A DNA stretch of 64,000 nucleotides from Stieleria tagensis. Its GTDB lineage: Bacteria > Planctomycetota > Planctomycetia > Pirellulales > Pirellulaceae. How positions within the stretch are numbered: the stretch's first letter is position 1; every line of letters begins with the position of its first letter. Below the pieces are notes generated by a model that had not been told where the DNA came from, made no database searches, and saw only the letters and a list, made by a program, of their open reading frames with translations. The stretch spans positions 62,001-126,000 of the forward strand of contig NZ_JAMYFE010000027.1 of assembly GCF_024129865.1 (NCBI RefSeq). Direction: 5' to 3'. Of the stretch, positions 8,894 through 17,887 are shown in pieces. Position numbers and translations under genes: made by a program.

Positions 8894-11374
8894 ATGCAAA
8901 AGACTTTAGAACCAAACGCTCTTACATCTGGCGACACTGGCCACGTCCTCTTGGGCTCACTTTCGCGAGAATTAAGACGTCATCTATTGTTCACGCTCGG
9001 GCGTGACGAGATCGATTCGGATCCCAATTATTGTTTTCGTGCCGCAGCGATCGCCGTTCGCGACCGTATCAGCCGTGATTGGCGCAGCACCCGCGAACAG
9101 GTCGATGCCGCAAACAGTCGTCGCGTGCACTACCTCTCGCTCGAATTTTTGCTCGGACGCTCGCTAAACAACGCCGTCTTGAACATGGATTTGGACGACG
9201 ACATGCGCGAGGCATTGCAGCAATTGGGCGTGCAGTGGGAAGAGGTCGTTGAACAGGAACAAGACGCGGGTTTGGGTAATGGTGGCTTGGGACGCTTGGC
9301 CGCTTGTTTCCTGGATAGCTGCGCTAACCTGCAATTGCCCGTTGCCGGATATGGAATCCGATATGAGTACGGGATGTTCCACCAACTGATCGAGGAGGGG
9401 CGGCAAGTCGAAGCGCCGGATCACTGGTTGCGTGATGGCAACCCCTGGGAGATCGAGCGCCCGGAAGATACCAAGACGATTCAGATGTATGGACACACCG
9501 AACGCTACCTCGACGCCGACGGCAAGCCGCACAGTCGATGGGTTGGAACGCACGATATCTTGGCGGTTCCTTACGACATGCCAATTCCCGGGTACCGCAA
9601 TGGAACCATCAACACGTTGCGATTGTGGAAAGCCACTGCGACTGACGCATTTGATTTGAATGAGTTTAACGCAGGCAGCTATACCGAGTCGGTTGCGGAA
9701 AAGAACAATGCCGAACAAATTTCGATGGTGTTGTATCCCAACGATGCAAGCGAAAACGGAAAAGAGCTACGACTGAAGCAACAGTACTTTTTGGTGTCGG
9801 CAAGTCTGCAAGATGTGTTGGCGGATTGGGTTAAGAATAATGGCGATGACTTTACGGAGTTCGGCAAGAAGAACTGTTTCCAGCTGAACGATACCCATCC
9901 GGCATGCGCCGTTCCCGAATTGATGCGGTTGTTGATGGATGCGCATCAACTGGAATGGGACGAAGCGTGGAAAATCACCACCGAATGCATGGCGTACACA
10001 AACCACACGCTGTTGCCGGAAGCGTTGGAACGCTGGTCGGTCGGATTGTTCGGCACGTTGCTGCCGCGTGTGATGGAAATCGTCAACGAAATCAACGAGC
10101 GTTTTTTGTCGTACGTTGCTGCCGAGTTCCCGGATGATCCGGAATTGCTGAAGCGAGTGGCTTTGATCGAAGAGGGGCACAATCCGCATATCCGCATGGC
10201 ATACCTGTCGATCGTTGGCAGTTTTTCTGTCAACGGTGTGGCACAACTTCACACGGATCTCTTGAAGTCCGGCTTGTTCTCAGATTTTGATCGAATCTAT
10301 CCTGGCAAGATCAACAACAAGACCAACGGTGTCACGCAACGACGCTGGTTGTCTCACTGTAATCCGGCGCTCCGCGATCTTTTGAACGAATCGATCGGAA
10401 CCAAATGGGAAGCGGATCTGGAAGAAATGACGGCGCTGGTCCCACTGGCTGATGACGCAGAGTTTCGCAAGCGTTGGCGAGCCGTCAAATTGGGAAACAA
10501 GAATCGCTTGGCCGACTATGTCCAGCAGCACACCGGCGTTGATTTTCCATCCGATGCGTTGTTCGATGTTCAGGTCAAACGGATCCACGAATACAAGCGT
10601 CAATTGATGAACGTCCTGCACGTCATCCATTTGTACGACCGCATCCGCCGTGGCGAAACTGCGGGAATGGTGCCACGCTGCGTGTTGATCGGCGGCAAAG
10701 CCGCGCCGGGATACCACATTGCAAAACTGATCGTCAGGCTAACCAATAGCGTGGCGGAAGTGATCAACAAAGATCCGCTGGCGAAAAACTGGCTGCGTCT
10801 GGTGTTCTTCCCCAACTATCGTGTTTCCGCAATGGAAGTTATCTGCCCGGGCACGGAATTGTCCGAACAGATCTCCACGGCTGGCAAAGAAGCCTCTGGA
10901 ACCGGCAACATGAAGTTCATGATGAACGGTGCGTTGACCATCGGGACGCTAGACGGTGCCAATATCGAGATTCGCGAAAAAGCCGGCGCGGAGAATTTCT
11001 TCCTGTTCGGTCTGGACGCTGCCGAAGCGGTGGCGACGCGTCAGAACTATGATCCCAACGCGATCATTGCAGCGGATCCTGCGATTTCACGGGTCATGGA
11101 GTTGCTCGAAAGCGGCCAATTCAACGGCAATCAACCCGGCGTGTTTGGTGAATTGACGTCGGGATTGCGAAACCCTGGTGATCAATGGTTGACGATCGCC
11201 GATCTACGTAGCTTCATTGACGCTCAGGTCAAAGTGGCCGAAACCTATGAAGATCCTGAACTGTGGGATCGCATGAGCATCTTGAATACCGCCAACAGCG
11301 GCTGGTTTTCAAGTGATCGTACGATTCAGCAATACGCCGACGAAATTTGGCACGTCAAACCAGTGGGCAAGTAG
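8894..11374 (+). CDS. glgP: Glycogen/maltodextrin phosphorylase
   Basis: This 826-residue protein has the family's usual length and releases glucose-1-phosphate from alpha-1,4-glucan ends using pyridoxal phosphate. Diagnostic stretches are LSLEFLLGRSL and GNGGLGRLAACFLDS in the N-terminal domain, KRIHEYKRQLMN, and the cofactor motif EASGTGNMKFMMNG, whose Lys (about residue 674) should carry PLP. The ATG at 8894 was chosen because the match to the family starts shortly after it; the frame extends upstream to 8747 without family-like sequence. The gene is followed 85 bases later by the DHH gene on the same strand. The gap holds a 15-base palindrome, AGGAAACGGTTTCCT (11386-11400). Confidence 0.95.
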   Translation: MQKTLEPNALTSGDTGHVLLGSLSRELRRHLLFTLGRDEIDSDPNYCFRAAAIAVRDRISRDWRSTREQVDAANSRRVHYLSLEFLLGRSLNNAVLNMDLDDDMREALQQLGVQWEEVVEQEQDAGLGNGGLGRLAACFLDSCANLQLPVAGYGIRYEYGMFHQLIEEGRQVEAPDHWLRDGNPWEIERPEDTKTIQMYGHTERYLDADGKPHSRWVGTHDILAVPYDMPIPGYRNGTINTLRLWKATATDAFDLNEFNAGSYTESVAEKNNAEQISMVLYPNDASENGKELRLKQQYFLVSASLQDVLADWVKNNGDDFTEFGKKNCFQLNDTHPACAVPELMRLLMDAHQLEWDEAWKITTECMAYTNHTLLPEALERWSVGLFGTLLPRVMEIVNEINERFLSYVAAEFPDDPELLKRVALIEEGHNPHIRMAYLSIVGSFSVNGVAQLHTDLLKSGLFSDFDRIYPGKINNKTNGVTQRRWLSHCNPALRDLLNESIGTKWEADLEEMTALVPLADDAEFRKRWRAVKLGNKNRLADYVQQHTGVDFPSDALFDVQVKRIHEYKRQLMNVLHVIHLYDRIRRGETAGMVPRCVLIGGKAAPGYHIAKLIVRLTNSVAEVINKDPLAKNWLRLVFFPNYRVSAMEVICPGTELSEQISTAGKEASGTGNMKFMMNGALTIGTLDGANIEIREKAGAENFFLFGLDAAEAVATRQNYDPNAIIAADPAISRVMELLESGQFNGNQPGVFGELTSGLRNPGDQWLTIADLRSFIDAQVKVAETYEDPELWDRMSILNTANSGWFSSDRTIQQYADEIWHVKPVGK

Positions 11375-11447
11375 ACGCACTGGATAGGAAACGGTTTCCT
11401 GATTGTGCCGAGAACGTTACATTTCATGTTCTTTGCAGCCCATCAAC

Positions 11448-11453
11448 AGGAGA
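11448..11453 (+). promoter_or_regulatory. Ribosome-binding site fixing a GTG start
   Basis: AGGAGA lies 6 bases before a GTG at 11460. It decides the start of the DHH phosphoesterase, because the upstream ATG-type start at 11403 lacks a site and would add residues without family character. Confidence 0.7.
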
Positions 11454-11459
11454 CCGTTT

Positions 11460-12416
11460 GTGGCCGATTTCGATGTCTTTAACGGTGACGCAGACGGCAT
11501 CTGCGCACTGCACCAACTCCGCTTGGCAGAGCCACGTGAGAGTCATTTGGTCACCGGTGTCAAACGCGACATCAATTTGTTGCAGCGGGTCGACGCACAA
11601 TCCGGTGATCGCGTGACGGTGCTGGATATTTCGCTGGACAAAAACCGCGATGGGCTAGTGCGGTTGCTCGATCGCGGCGTCCAAGTCGACTACTTCGATC
11701 ACCACTTTGCGGGTGAGATCCCAGATTCGCCACATTTGAACGCTCAAATTGACCTGGCCGGTGACGTTTGTACCGGATTGATCGTCAACCATCATTTGAA
11801 GGGCGCGTTTCTGCCTTGGGCAGTGACCGCTCTGTTCGGCGACAATCTGCACGATACCGCTCGGCAATCTGCCGCGCCCTTGAATCTTGATGCCGATCAA
11901 TTGAACCAGCTCGAAACGCTGGGCACTCTGTTGAACTACAACGGTTACGGCAGCACATTGGATGATCTGTATTTTCCGCCGGACCAGCTGTACCGCAAAC
12001 TACAGCCCTATGCTGATCCATTCGAATTCATCGCTGCCGACCAGACCTTTCAGCAACTGAGCGACGGATTTCAGAGTGACATGACACGGGCACAGCAGGT
12101 GGACCCTGTGTTGGAAACAGCCCACTGTGCGGCATTCTCGTTTCCCAACGAAGCGTTTTCGCGTCGGGTCAGTGGCGTGTACAGCAACCAATTGGCACGT
12201 GACAACCCGCAGCGCGCTCACGCATTGGCCAGTCTGCTGCCATCGGGTGACTACCTGGTCAGTGTTCGGGCGCCGCTAGAGACGAAAGTGGGCGCCGATG
12301 ATTTGTGCCGTCAGTTCCCCACCGGGGGCGGCCGCAAGGCAGCTGCGGGGATCAATCAGTTGCCGGCCGATCAATTTCAAGCGTTCCTCGATGCGATGCA
12401 GAAACAGTTCAGCTGA
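11460..12416 (+). CDS. DHH-family phosphoesterase
   Basis: This 318-residue protein starts at GTG 11460. Motifs of the DHH superfamily are present: FDVFNGDADGICALHQL near the N-terminus (metal-binding Asp residues), VLDISLDKN, the eponymous DYFDHHFAG at about residues 79-87, and a C-terminal DHHA1-type glycine motif, GGGRKAAAGI. Relatives hydrolyse nucleic acid or oligonucleotide phosphodiesters, cyclic dinucleotides or pyrophosphate with manganese. The sequence does not say which. The stop codon overlaps the start of the next gene (TGATG), so translation is probably coupled. Confidence 0.82.
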   Translation: MADFDVFNGDADGICALHQLRLAEPRESHLVTGVKRDINLLQRVDAQSGDRVTVLDISLDKNRDGLVRLLDRGVQVDYFDHHFAGEIPDSPHLNAQIDLAGDVCTGLIVNHHLKGAFLPWAVTALFGDNLHDTARQSAAPLNLDADQLNQLETLGTLLNYNGYGSTLDDLYFPPDQLYRKLQPYADPFEFIAADQTFQQLSDGFQSDMTRAQQVDPVLETAHCAAFSFPNEAFSRRVSGVYSNQLARDNPQRAHALASLLPSGDYLVSVRAPLETKVGADDLCRQFPTGGGRKAAAGINQLPADQFQAFLDAMQKQFS

Positions 12417-12796
12417 TGGGCACCAAAAACTCGCCACACATCCTGGCATTGGGAACGATGACGGTGTTTTACATTCCGTCTCACAAATTGGACGATCCGC
12501 GTTTCTATCACGGAACGCAGACGGCTCGTTCGGCGATTCACGAATTTTTGATGCACCGTTATCGGGCCTACACCCAATCACCGACGCCGGTGAAAGGCTA
12601 CTGGATCGACCAAGCGTCCCAGATCTCGCATGACGTGATGGAGCGTTTTGAAGTCTCGTTCAATCATGAAGCCGAGTTTGATCGAATCATTGAGTTTCTG
12701 GTCGAACTGTGTCAGCGACTCAAGGAAGACGCGATCTATGTGACCCGCGGTAATCGCAGTTATTTGGTGACCCAACACGTGACGCCGTCGGAATAA
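12416..12796 (+). CDS. Conserved-looking protein of unknown function, coupled to the DHH gene
   Basis: The ATG at 12416 shares TGATG with the DHH stop codon. The frame is open further upstream (12305), but that part lies inside the DHH gene and reads as a shadow. The 126 residues begin MGTKNSPHILALGTMTVFYIPS (an internal Met could also start it) and continue as a soluble, charged alpha/beta protein with no membrane segment (YHGTQTARSAIHEF, FEVSFNHEAEFDRIIEF). No family was recognised. Only 4 bases separate it from the Gdx-type exporter, so the three genes form one unit. Confidence 0.72.
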   Translation: MGTKNSPHILALGTMTVFYIPSHKLDDPRFYHGTQTARSAIHEFLMHRYRAYTQSPTPVKGYWIDQASQISHDVMERFEVSFNHEAEFDRIIEFLVELCQRLKEDAIYVTRGNRSYLVTQHVTPSE

Positions 12797-12800
12797 CCAA

Positions 12801-13121
12801 ATGAAAGCCTGGGTTTTGTTATTGATCGCTGGTTTTTTGGAAACGATCTGGGCCGTCGGTTTGAAATACACCGACGGGTTCACCCGGTTTTGGCCAAGCG
12901 TGATGACGGTGGTCGCGTTGATCGCCAGCATGGTGCTGCTGGCAGCCGCCGTCCGAGAACTGCCGATCGGCACCGCGTATCCCGTTTGGGTTGGGATTGG
13001 AGCAGCGGGAACCGCGCTGTTTGGGATCGTTTACCTTGGTGAACCCGCTTCAGCATTGCGGTTGTTGTTCCTGCTGCTATTAATCGTTGCGATCGTCGGA
13101 TTGAAATGGACGGCCGCATAA
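12801..13121 (+). CDS. Small multidrug resistance transporter of the Gdx/SugE type
   Basis: A 106-residue integral membrane protein with four predicted helices, the exact SMR architecture. The first helix reads AGFLETIWAVGLKYTDGFTRF, close to the Gdx (SugE) signature with its central Glu, and YPVWVGIGAAGTALFGI is the conserved second signature. Gdx proteins export guanidinium by proton antiport, and sugar-kinase suppression gave the older name. No guanidine riboswitch was recognised; the gene follows an unknown gene by 4 bases and probably depends on an upstream promoter. Its stop lies 8 bases from the convergent HEAT gene. Confidence 0.88.
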   Translation: MKAWVLLLIAGFLETIWAVGLKYTDGFTRFWPSVMTVVALIASMVLLAAAVRELPIGTAYPVWVGIGAAGTALFGIVYLGEPASALRLLFLLLLIVAIVGLKWTAA

Positions 13122-13129
13122 CGCTCGGA

Positions 13130-14854
13130 TCACTGGATGTTTTCCAAGGCTGATGCGGCGGCTTGGCGAACACCGACACTGGCGGTGGGATCACTGGCCA
13201 GAGCTTTCAACGCGGTTGCAGCGCTGCCTGCTGATTTCCCCAGCTCACCCAGCGCCGATGCGGCTTCGTATTGAACCAGCGGATTTTCAGCGGACAAACC
13301 AGCAACCAGGACTGGGACGGCGGCCGCTACCGATTCTGAGTCGTCCGCAGCGACTTTGACCAACGCCCAGGCGGCGGCGATCGATTCCAGTTTGCCGTCG
13401 CTGCTGGCCACATCGTTCTGCAGCGCGGCGGCTGATGACTTGGCAGCGGGGCCGATGTTTCCCAGCGCCAGAATGGCGGTGATGCGAACAGCGGCACTTT
13501 CCGAGGTCAATGAATTGGTCAATTCCGGCACCGCATCCGCAGCAGCTGGCCCGACACTGCCGATTGCAGTTTGCAGTCGGGCACGGAACTCGCCCGTGGT
13601 GTTTGCCAGCACCTGAACCAACTTTGGAACGGCGGGGGCGGCATCGGCACCCAAGCGTTCGAGCACGGAGACTGCCAAATCACGCATCTGTTCCGATTCC
13701 AATGCGTCACCGACACGCTCGGCAACCGGCTGGCCAAGACTGGCGATCGCGTCGACCACATTGTGTGCGACCACCGGATCTTTCTCGTTCAGCAATTTCA
13801 CCAGTTTCGACGCTGCCTGGCCGGATTGTAGATTCATCGCGTGCAGGCATTCGGCAGCCGTCAAGCGAATCGCCGGATCGTCATCCGCCATTCCGGCGAT
13901 CAAGACATCGGTGGCTGCCTCGGCGCGAGCGGCGTCATCGGGGTTGATTTTTGCCAGGGCCCAAATGGAGACCATCGACAGCATTTTGTCGTCGGAGTCG
14001 ACTTCCTTTTGCAGTGCGTTACCGGCGGATTGAAAACCCAGGATGCCCGCTGCATAAGCAAGTGCGGTCTGTACTTCGGGCGATTGGTCGGCCTTCATTT
14101 GATCCACCACGACACCTTCGGCCTTGGCAGCGGCGGGGCCGATGGCGGCCAGTGCGATGATGGCCTGGACTTTCAAGCCTTCGTCTTTGGTGTCACGGAT
14201 CAACTTCTGCAGCCCATCGACGGCCGGAGCCGCTGGGGCGCCGATTTGATCAATCGCCAGGCACGCCCAATAGGCGGCTCGTTCGTTCTTGAGCGCTTCC
14301 ACCAGAAAGGGAACCGCTTTTTCGCCACGGGCCACCAGCGTTTCGACGGCGCGGCTTGCCAACAACTGGTCTTCGTCGGCCATCAGCTCAGCGGCCATCG
14401 GCACCAGCGTGGCCGGGTCGGTTTTGAGAGCATTGAGCGATTGTACCGCAGCCAACCGGTTGTCTAGTTCTTCATCGCCCACCGTTTTGATCAGTGCCGT
14501 CAGCACATTGGCGCTGCTGTCACCCAATTTCCCGAGGGCCAACGCTGCGTTGTGACGAACGCCTGCATTTTCGTCGTCCAACGCGACGATCAAATCGTTG
14601 ACCGTGGCAGCGGCCGGCGGCCCGATGCGTCCGAGTTGGCGAGCTGCGTTCCAGCGTTGTTGGGGATCGTCGCTTTTGAGTTTGACGACGATGGCCGCAA
14701 TTTTTTCGTCGAGCGATTTTGTTTGATCACTGCCGGTTGCCACAGCGGTTGCGTCTTGTGCGACACCGGTGTGAGCCCCGAGAAGCGTTGCCAGAGAGAC
14801 GCCGAGAGACAGAGTTGGCACCATCAATTGGCGCAGGAGTGTGTTTCGTTTCAT
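13130..14854 (-). CDS. Exported HEAT-repeat protein
   Basis: This 574-residue protein begins with a signal peptide (MKRNTLLRQLMVPTLSLGVS, with processing likely after HTGVAQ). The rest is an array of about 14 HEAT/PBS-lyase-like helical repeats of 30-40 residues, for example DDPQQRWNAARQLGRIGP and ENAGVRHNAALALGKLGD. Such solenoids are scaffolds for protein-protein contacts; an enzymatic role is unlikely. It lies 62 bases downstream of another exported-protein gene on the same strand and is probably co-transcribed with it. Partners are unknown. Confidence 0.85.
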   Translation of the reverse strand: MKRNTLLRQLMVPTLSLGVSLATLLGAHTGVAQDATAVATGSDQTKSLDEKIAAIVVKLKSDDPQQRWNAARQLGRIGPPAAATVNDLIVALDDENAGVRHNAALALGKLGDSSANVLTALIKTVGDEELDNRLAAVQSLNALKTDPATLVPMAAELMADEDQLLASRAVETLVARGEKAVPFLVEALKNERAAYWACLAIDQIGAPAAPAVDGLQKLIRDTKDEGLKVQAIIALAAIGPAAAKAEGVVVDQMKADQSPEVQTALAYAAGILGFQSAGNALQKEVDSDDKMLSMVSIWALAKINPDDAARAEAATDVLIAGMADDDPAIRLTAAECLHAMNLQSGQAASKLVKLLNEKDPVVAHNVVDAIASLGQPVAERVGDALESEQMRDLAVSVLERLGADAAPAVPKLVQVLANTTGEFRARLQTAIGSVGPAAADAVPELTNSLTSESAAVRITAILALGNIGPAAKSSAAALQNDVASSDGKLESIAAAWALVKVAADDSESVAAAVPVLVAGLSAENPLVQYEAASALGELGKSAGSAATALKALASDPTASVGVRQAAASALENIQ

Positions 14855-14916
14855 GATCGAGCAATCGACTGGTGGACAGAGGAGAGAGCAGGCAGCGGTA
14901 CGAGTGGCAGAGGGAA

Positions 14917-15576
14917 CTAGCGAAGGTCACCTTTCAAAGTGCCATCCAAGCGATTTAAAAACCTCGCCGCTTCCTGCAGATCCGGTTTGGGGAACAAGTC
15001 TTTGTAAGCGACTAGTTCTTGCCGCCACTTTTTGATTGTCGCCGTCCCCTGCAAATAATCTTGGCTGCTAAGTGAGCCTTGTTTTGCTCGTTTGGCGAAC
15101 ACGTCGTTGATCAACTGCCGCGTCGATTCGTCTTGAGGCTGATCCAAGATCGGGGGCCAGTTGATCTGGCCAGAGCTTTCGTCGAATTCCGAATCTCCCA
15201 GCGGATTGAGTTTCTTCGTTTCCAAGTAAGCCGACAATTTGTATCGGTCCGTCGCGCGCTGTTCGTTCTGATACTCGTCTTGAAGGCGTTTTTGCTCGAC
15301 AAAGGTTTGCGCGGCCAAGACGCGGTTCTGATAATATTGAGCGCGCGTGTTTTGCAGTTCGGTCGCGGTCTGAGCATCCATCGCACGCGCATCGGCTCGG
15401 GAGCGGATCACGTCCGAGAGCCCGCGTGCGTATCCTTCGGCAACCGTCGATGCACGGTTATTGGAATAGCCAAAGTAAGCGTTCTGTGCTGCTGCCGACG
15501 GCGGGAAAATACCCCAGGCGAGTGGCAGACAAACAGTGAGCAACGCGGTAGCACAGGGTTGCCGGAAGCCGTACAT
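14917..15576 (-). CDS. Exported coiled-coil protein of unknown function
   Basis: I used the ATG at 15576 (219 aa) because MYGFRQPCATALLTVCLPLAW begins a signal peptide ending near SAAAQ; a Met five codons upstream is possible. The mature part has a helical region rich in Gln, Arg and Glu (about residues 40-120, e.g. YYQNRVLAAQTFVEQKRLQDEYQ), consistent with a coiled coil, then a W-P-P-I-L segment and another helical part. I recognise no named family; similar small exported proteins are common in planctomycetes. It is followed by the HEAT-repeat gene. Confidence 0.72.
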   Translation of the reverse strand: MYGFRQPCATALLTVCLPLAWGIFPPSAAAQNAYFGYSNNRASTVAEGYARGLSDVIRSRADARAMDAQTATELQNTRAQYYQNRVLAAQTFVEQKRLQDEYQNEQRATDRYKLSAYLETKKLNPLGDSEFDESSGQINWPPILDQPQDESTRQLINDVFAKRAKQGSLSSQDYLQGTATIKKWRQELVAYKDLFPKPDLQEAARFLNRLDGTLKGDLR

Positions 15577-15767
15577 AGTGAGATCCCACATGGTTTCGGG
15601 TCAAACCGGTTGAAAAGATTGTTATCGACTGGATGTTCTGGCCGTGGGCGCACGCGCCGCACGGCCAACAAACCGGCTTAGGCTAGAGTGTAATAGGTGG
15701 TCTAGCGCTGAACAAGCAACAGCGTCACCATTTATCGTGCGGCGATTTGCCTGCGATTTGCCTGCGA

Positions 15768-16493
15768 TTAATAGCCTGCGTTGCCCGACGCGGTGGCGGT
15801 GATGGGGGACAGTCCCAACCGCTCCCTGGCCTCACCCAGAATTTCGGCGGTTCGGCTGGCGCCGCAACGTGTCACACCAATCTCACGAACGGCCAGCAAC
15901 GCATCGATGTCGCGAACACCGCCGGCAGCCTTCACCTGAACTTGGTCACCCGAGTGCTTTCGCATCAGTTTCAGATCGTCGTGGGTCGCACCACCGGTGC
16001 CGTATCCCGTTGACGTTTTGACCCAGTCCGCACCGAGTTCGGTGCAGATTTCACAGAGCTGGATCTTTTGAGCCTGATCGAGGTAACAATTTTCAAAAAT
16101 AACCTTCACTTTCTGGCCGGCCGCATGTGCGACTTCAATCACTGCGGCGATGTCCTGTTTGACATAGTCCCAATCACCACTGATGACCTTGGAAATATTC
16201 ACGACCATGTCCAATTCTTCACAGCCATCGGCGATCGCTTGTTCCGCTTCAGCTCGCTTGATCGCGGTCGTGTTTCCACCGTGGGGAAATCCGATTGTCG
16301 TGGATGCTTTGACCGTGCTGCCCGAGAGCATTTCGGCTGTGCGTTTTAGGAAATAGGGTTGAATGCACACGCTGGCGACGTCATAGGCCAATGCAAGTTC
16401 GATCCCCGCGATCATGTCTTTGTCAGACAATGTCGGATTCAGCAGGGAGTGGTCAATCATTTTGGCAACGTCTTGGTAGTTGAAATCAGTCAT
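15768..16493 (-). CDS. deoC: Deoxyribose-phosphate aldolase
   Basis: This 241-residue class I aldolase cleaves 2-deoxyribose-5-phosphate to glyceraldehyde-3-phosphate and acetaldehyde in nucleoside breakdown. The Schiff-base Lys is in DWVKTSTGYG (Lys 159) and the second catalytic Lys in VQVKAAGGVRD (Lys 188); EELDMVVN supplies the conserved Asp. The ATG at 16493 (MTDFNYQDV) matches the family start; ATG 16520 and GTG 16538 are alternatives, the last overlapping the ROK kinase stop. It lies directly downstream of the kinase gene and probably shares its transcript. Confidence 0.94.
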   Translation of the reverse strand: MTDFNYQDVAKMIDHSLLNPTLSDKDMIAGIELALAYDVASVCIQPYFLKRTAEMLSGSTVKASTTIGFPHGGNTTAIKRAEAEQAIADGCEELDMVVNISKVISGDWDYVKQDIAAVIEVAHAAGQKVKVIFENCYLDQAQKIQLCEICTELGADWVKTSTGYGTGGATHDDLKLMRKHSGDQVQVKAAGGVRDIDALLAVREIGVTRCGASRTAEILGEARERLGLSPITATASGNAGY

Positions 16494-16534
16494 CGAAGGC
16501 TCGTTCCCCAAAGAGTTCATGTGAAAGGGTTGTG

Positions 16535-17578
16535 TCACGTATTGGTAGGCCCCAGAGGATCGCGTCCCAGGGCAATGGCGCCCAGTGTACTCTCAGCCAG
16601 GGTTGTATCAGTCAGTGTCGTATCAGCCAGTGCGATGGCCCCCAGCACGCCGGCTTGGTCGCCCAGCTCCGATGCCAGCACGGTGACGCCGTCGGTCGGA
16701 AACATGCCGACTCGCTCCGTGATCACTTTTCGCACGGTGTCGACCAACAACGCACCGATCTGTGCGACGCCGCCACCGAGTACGATCATTTCAGGGTGCA
16801 GGATCGTGACCACATTGGAAGCGGCAATGCCGATGTAATTCGCAGCTTGTTCGATGGCCTGGCGAATCAAGGGATCGTCGTTTGCTGCAATCGACATCTG
16901 CTGTGTCGTGACCAGGCCCGAATCGCCATCGACCAATTCGTATAACCGTGGTGCCAACCCCATCCGCATCAATCGCACGCCTTCGGCAGCGATCGCAGGT
17001 CCGCTGGCGATCGTTTCCAAGCATCCGTGATTGCCACAGCCACAACGCCGGCCGTTGGGCTGCATGGTTTGGTGTCCCAGTTCACCGGCGGCACCAAGCG
17101 GCCCCAACCGCAGCCGGCCGTCGATCACCACGCCACCGCCGACGCCGGTGCCCAGCGAAAAAAAGGCCATCGACAAATTGCGGCGTCCACGGCCACGGCC
17201 GAATCGCAGTTCACCCAAGGTGGCGGTGCGGACGTCGTTCAGAATGTTGACCGGGCATCCCAGAGAATCGCTCAGCTGGGCTGTGATCGGGATGTCACGC
17301 CATTGGGTGGGAAAGTTAGGTAGAAATTTGCTGACCCCGGATTGAACATCGACCAATCCCGGGACTCCCATGCCGACCGAAGTGATGTTGACACCGCCGT
17401 CAGAGCAACGGCGGCGGAGTTGGATCACGTGATCAGCGATGCGCTGCAGCACCCTGGACGGTCCGTCATGAGATTGTGTGTCGATTGATCCTTGCGCCAG
17501 CACGTTGCCATTCACATCTGCAACGGCTGCTTTGATCGCTGTTCCACCCAAGTCAATTCCAACGACACATCCAGTCAT
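16535..17578 (-). CDS. ROK-family sugar kinase (glucokinase-like)
   Basis: A 347-residue protein from ATG 17578. It has the ROK hallmarks: phosphate-binding GIDLGGTAIKAAV at the N-terminus, the signature around GELGHQTMQPNGRRCGCGNHGCLE with the zinc-binding cysteines, and IVLGGGVAQIG near the C-terminus. No DNA-binding domain precedes the kinase, so it is an enzyme rather than an NagC-type repressor. Glucose is the most likely substrate. The final 25 residues are a degenerate repeat (ADTTLTDTTLAESTLGAIAL) encoded by near-identical 15-base units, which looks like a recent tail expansion. The deoC gene follows on the same strand. Confidence 0.88.
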   Translation of the reverse strand: MTGCVVGIDLGGTAIKAAVADVNGNVLAQGSIDTQSHDGPSRVLQRIADHVIQLRRRCSDGGVNITSVGMGVPGLVDVQSGVSKFLPNFPTQWRDIPITAQLSDSLGCPVNILNDVRTATLGELRFGRGRGRRNLSMAFFSLGTGVGGGVVIDGRLRLGPLGAAGELGHQTMQPNGRRCGCGNHGCLETIASGPAIAAEGVRLMRMGLAPRLYELVDGDSGLVTTQQMSIAANDDPLIRQAIEQAANYIGIAASNVVTILHPEMIVLGGGVAQIGALLVDTVRKVITERVGMFPTDGVTVLASELGDQAGVLGAIALADTTLTDTTLAESTLGAIALGRDPLGPTNT

Positions 17579-17887
17579 TTTGTTCTCGTGCACAGGTCTT
17601 CCGTGTCATCAATCGTCACCGCACCGCTGATGTCCGCAACCGAGTAGTGCTTTGGTCTTAGTTTTTCCTAACCCGACGCGTGACGCGAACGCGCAACTTC
17701 AACGGCGCTGGTGTGGAGGATTTATCCGACTCGAGTGAGGGTCTTCTGCGAAGAAGAAAGCCGGTCGGATAAATCCTCCACACCAACATGCGACCGGCTC
17801 ATTAAATCAACAGCCCGGTCAGCGAGGGATTCCGTTAACACGCTCAATTCCTCGCTCACGCGTCGCACTTGTGATAAAAACGCTCCT
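17579..17887. other. Intergenic region holding a large inverted repeat
   Basis: These 309 bases lie upstream of the ROK kinase and downstream of the [2Fe-2S] protein gene, both leftward. Apart from the inverted repeat at 17710-17784 I see nothing recognisable. The kinase promoter should lie near its right-hand side of 17578. Confidence 0.5.
17710..17784. repeat. Long perfect inverted repeat (dispersed family)
   Basis: Two arms of 21 bases, 17710-17730 (GGTGTGGAGGATTTATCCGA plus C) and 17764-17784, are exact reverse complements around a 33-base spacer, which itself can fold through CTTC-TGCG-GAAG-like bases. The right arm recurs without change at 25955-25975, and a 13-base part at 25282-25294. 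A palindromic REP-like element or the remains of a small mobile element are both possible. Confidence 0.85.

Noticed and set aside
12305-12415. Upstream extension of the 126-residue protein
   Set aside because: Lies within the DHH gene; the TGATG start at 12416 is more natural.
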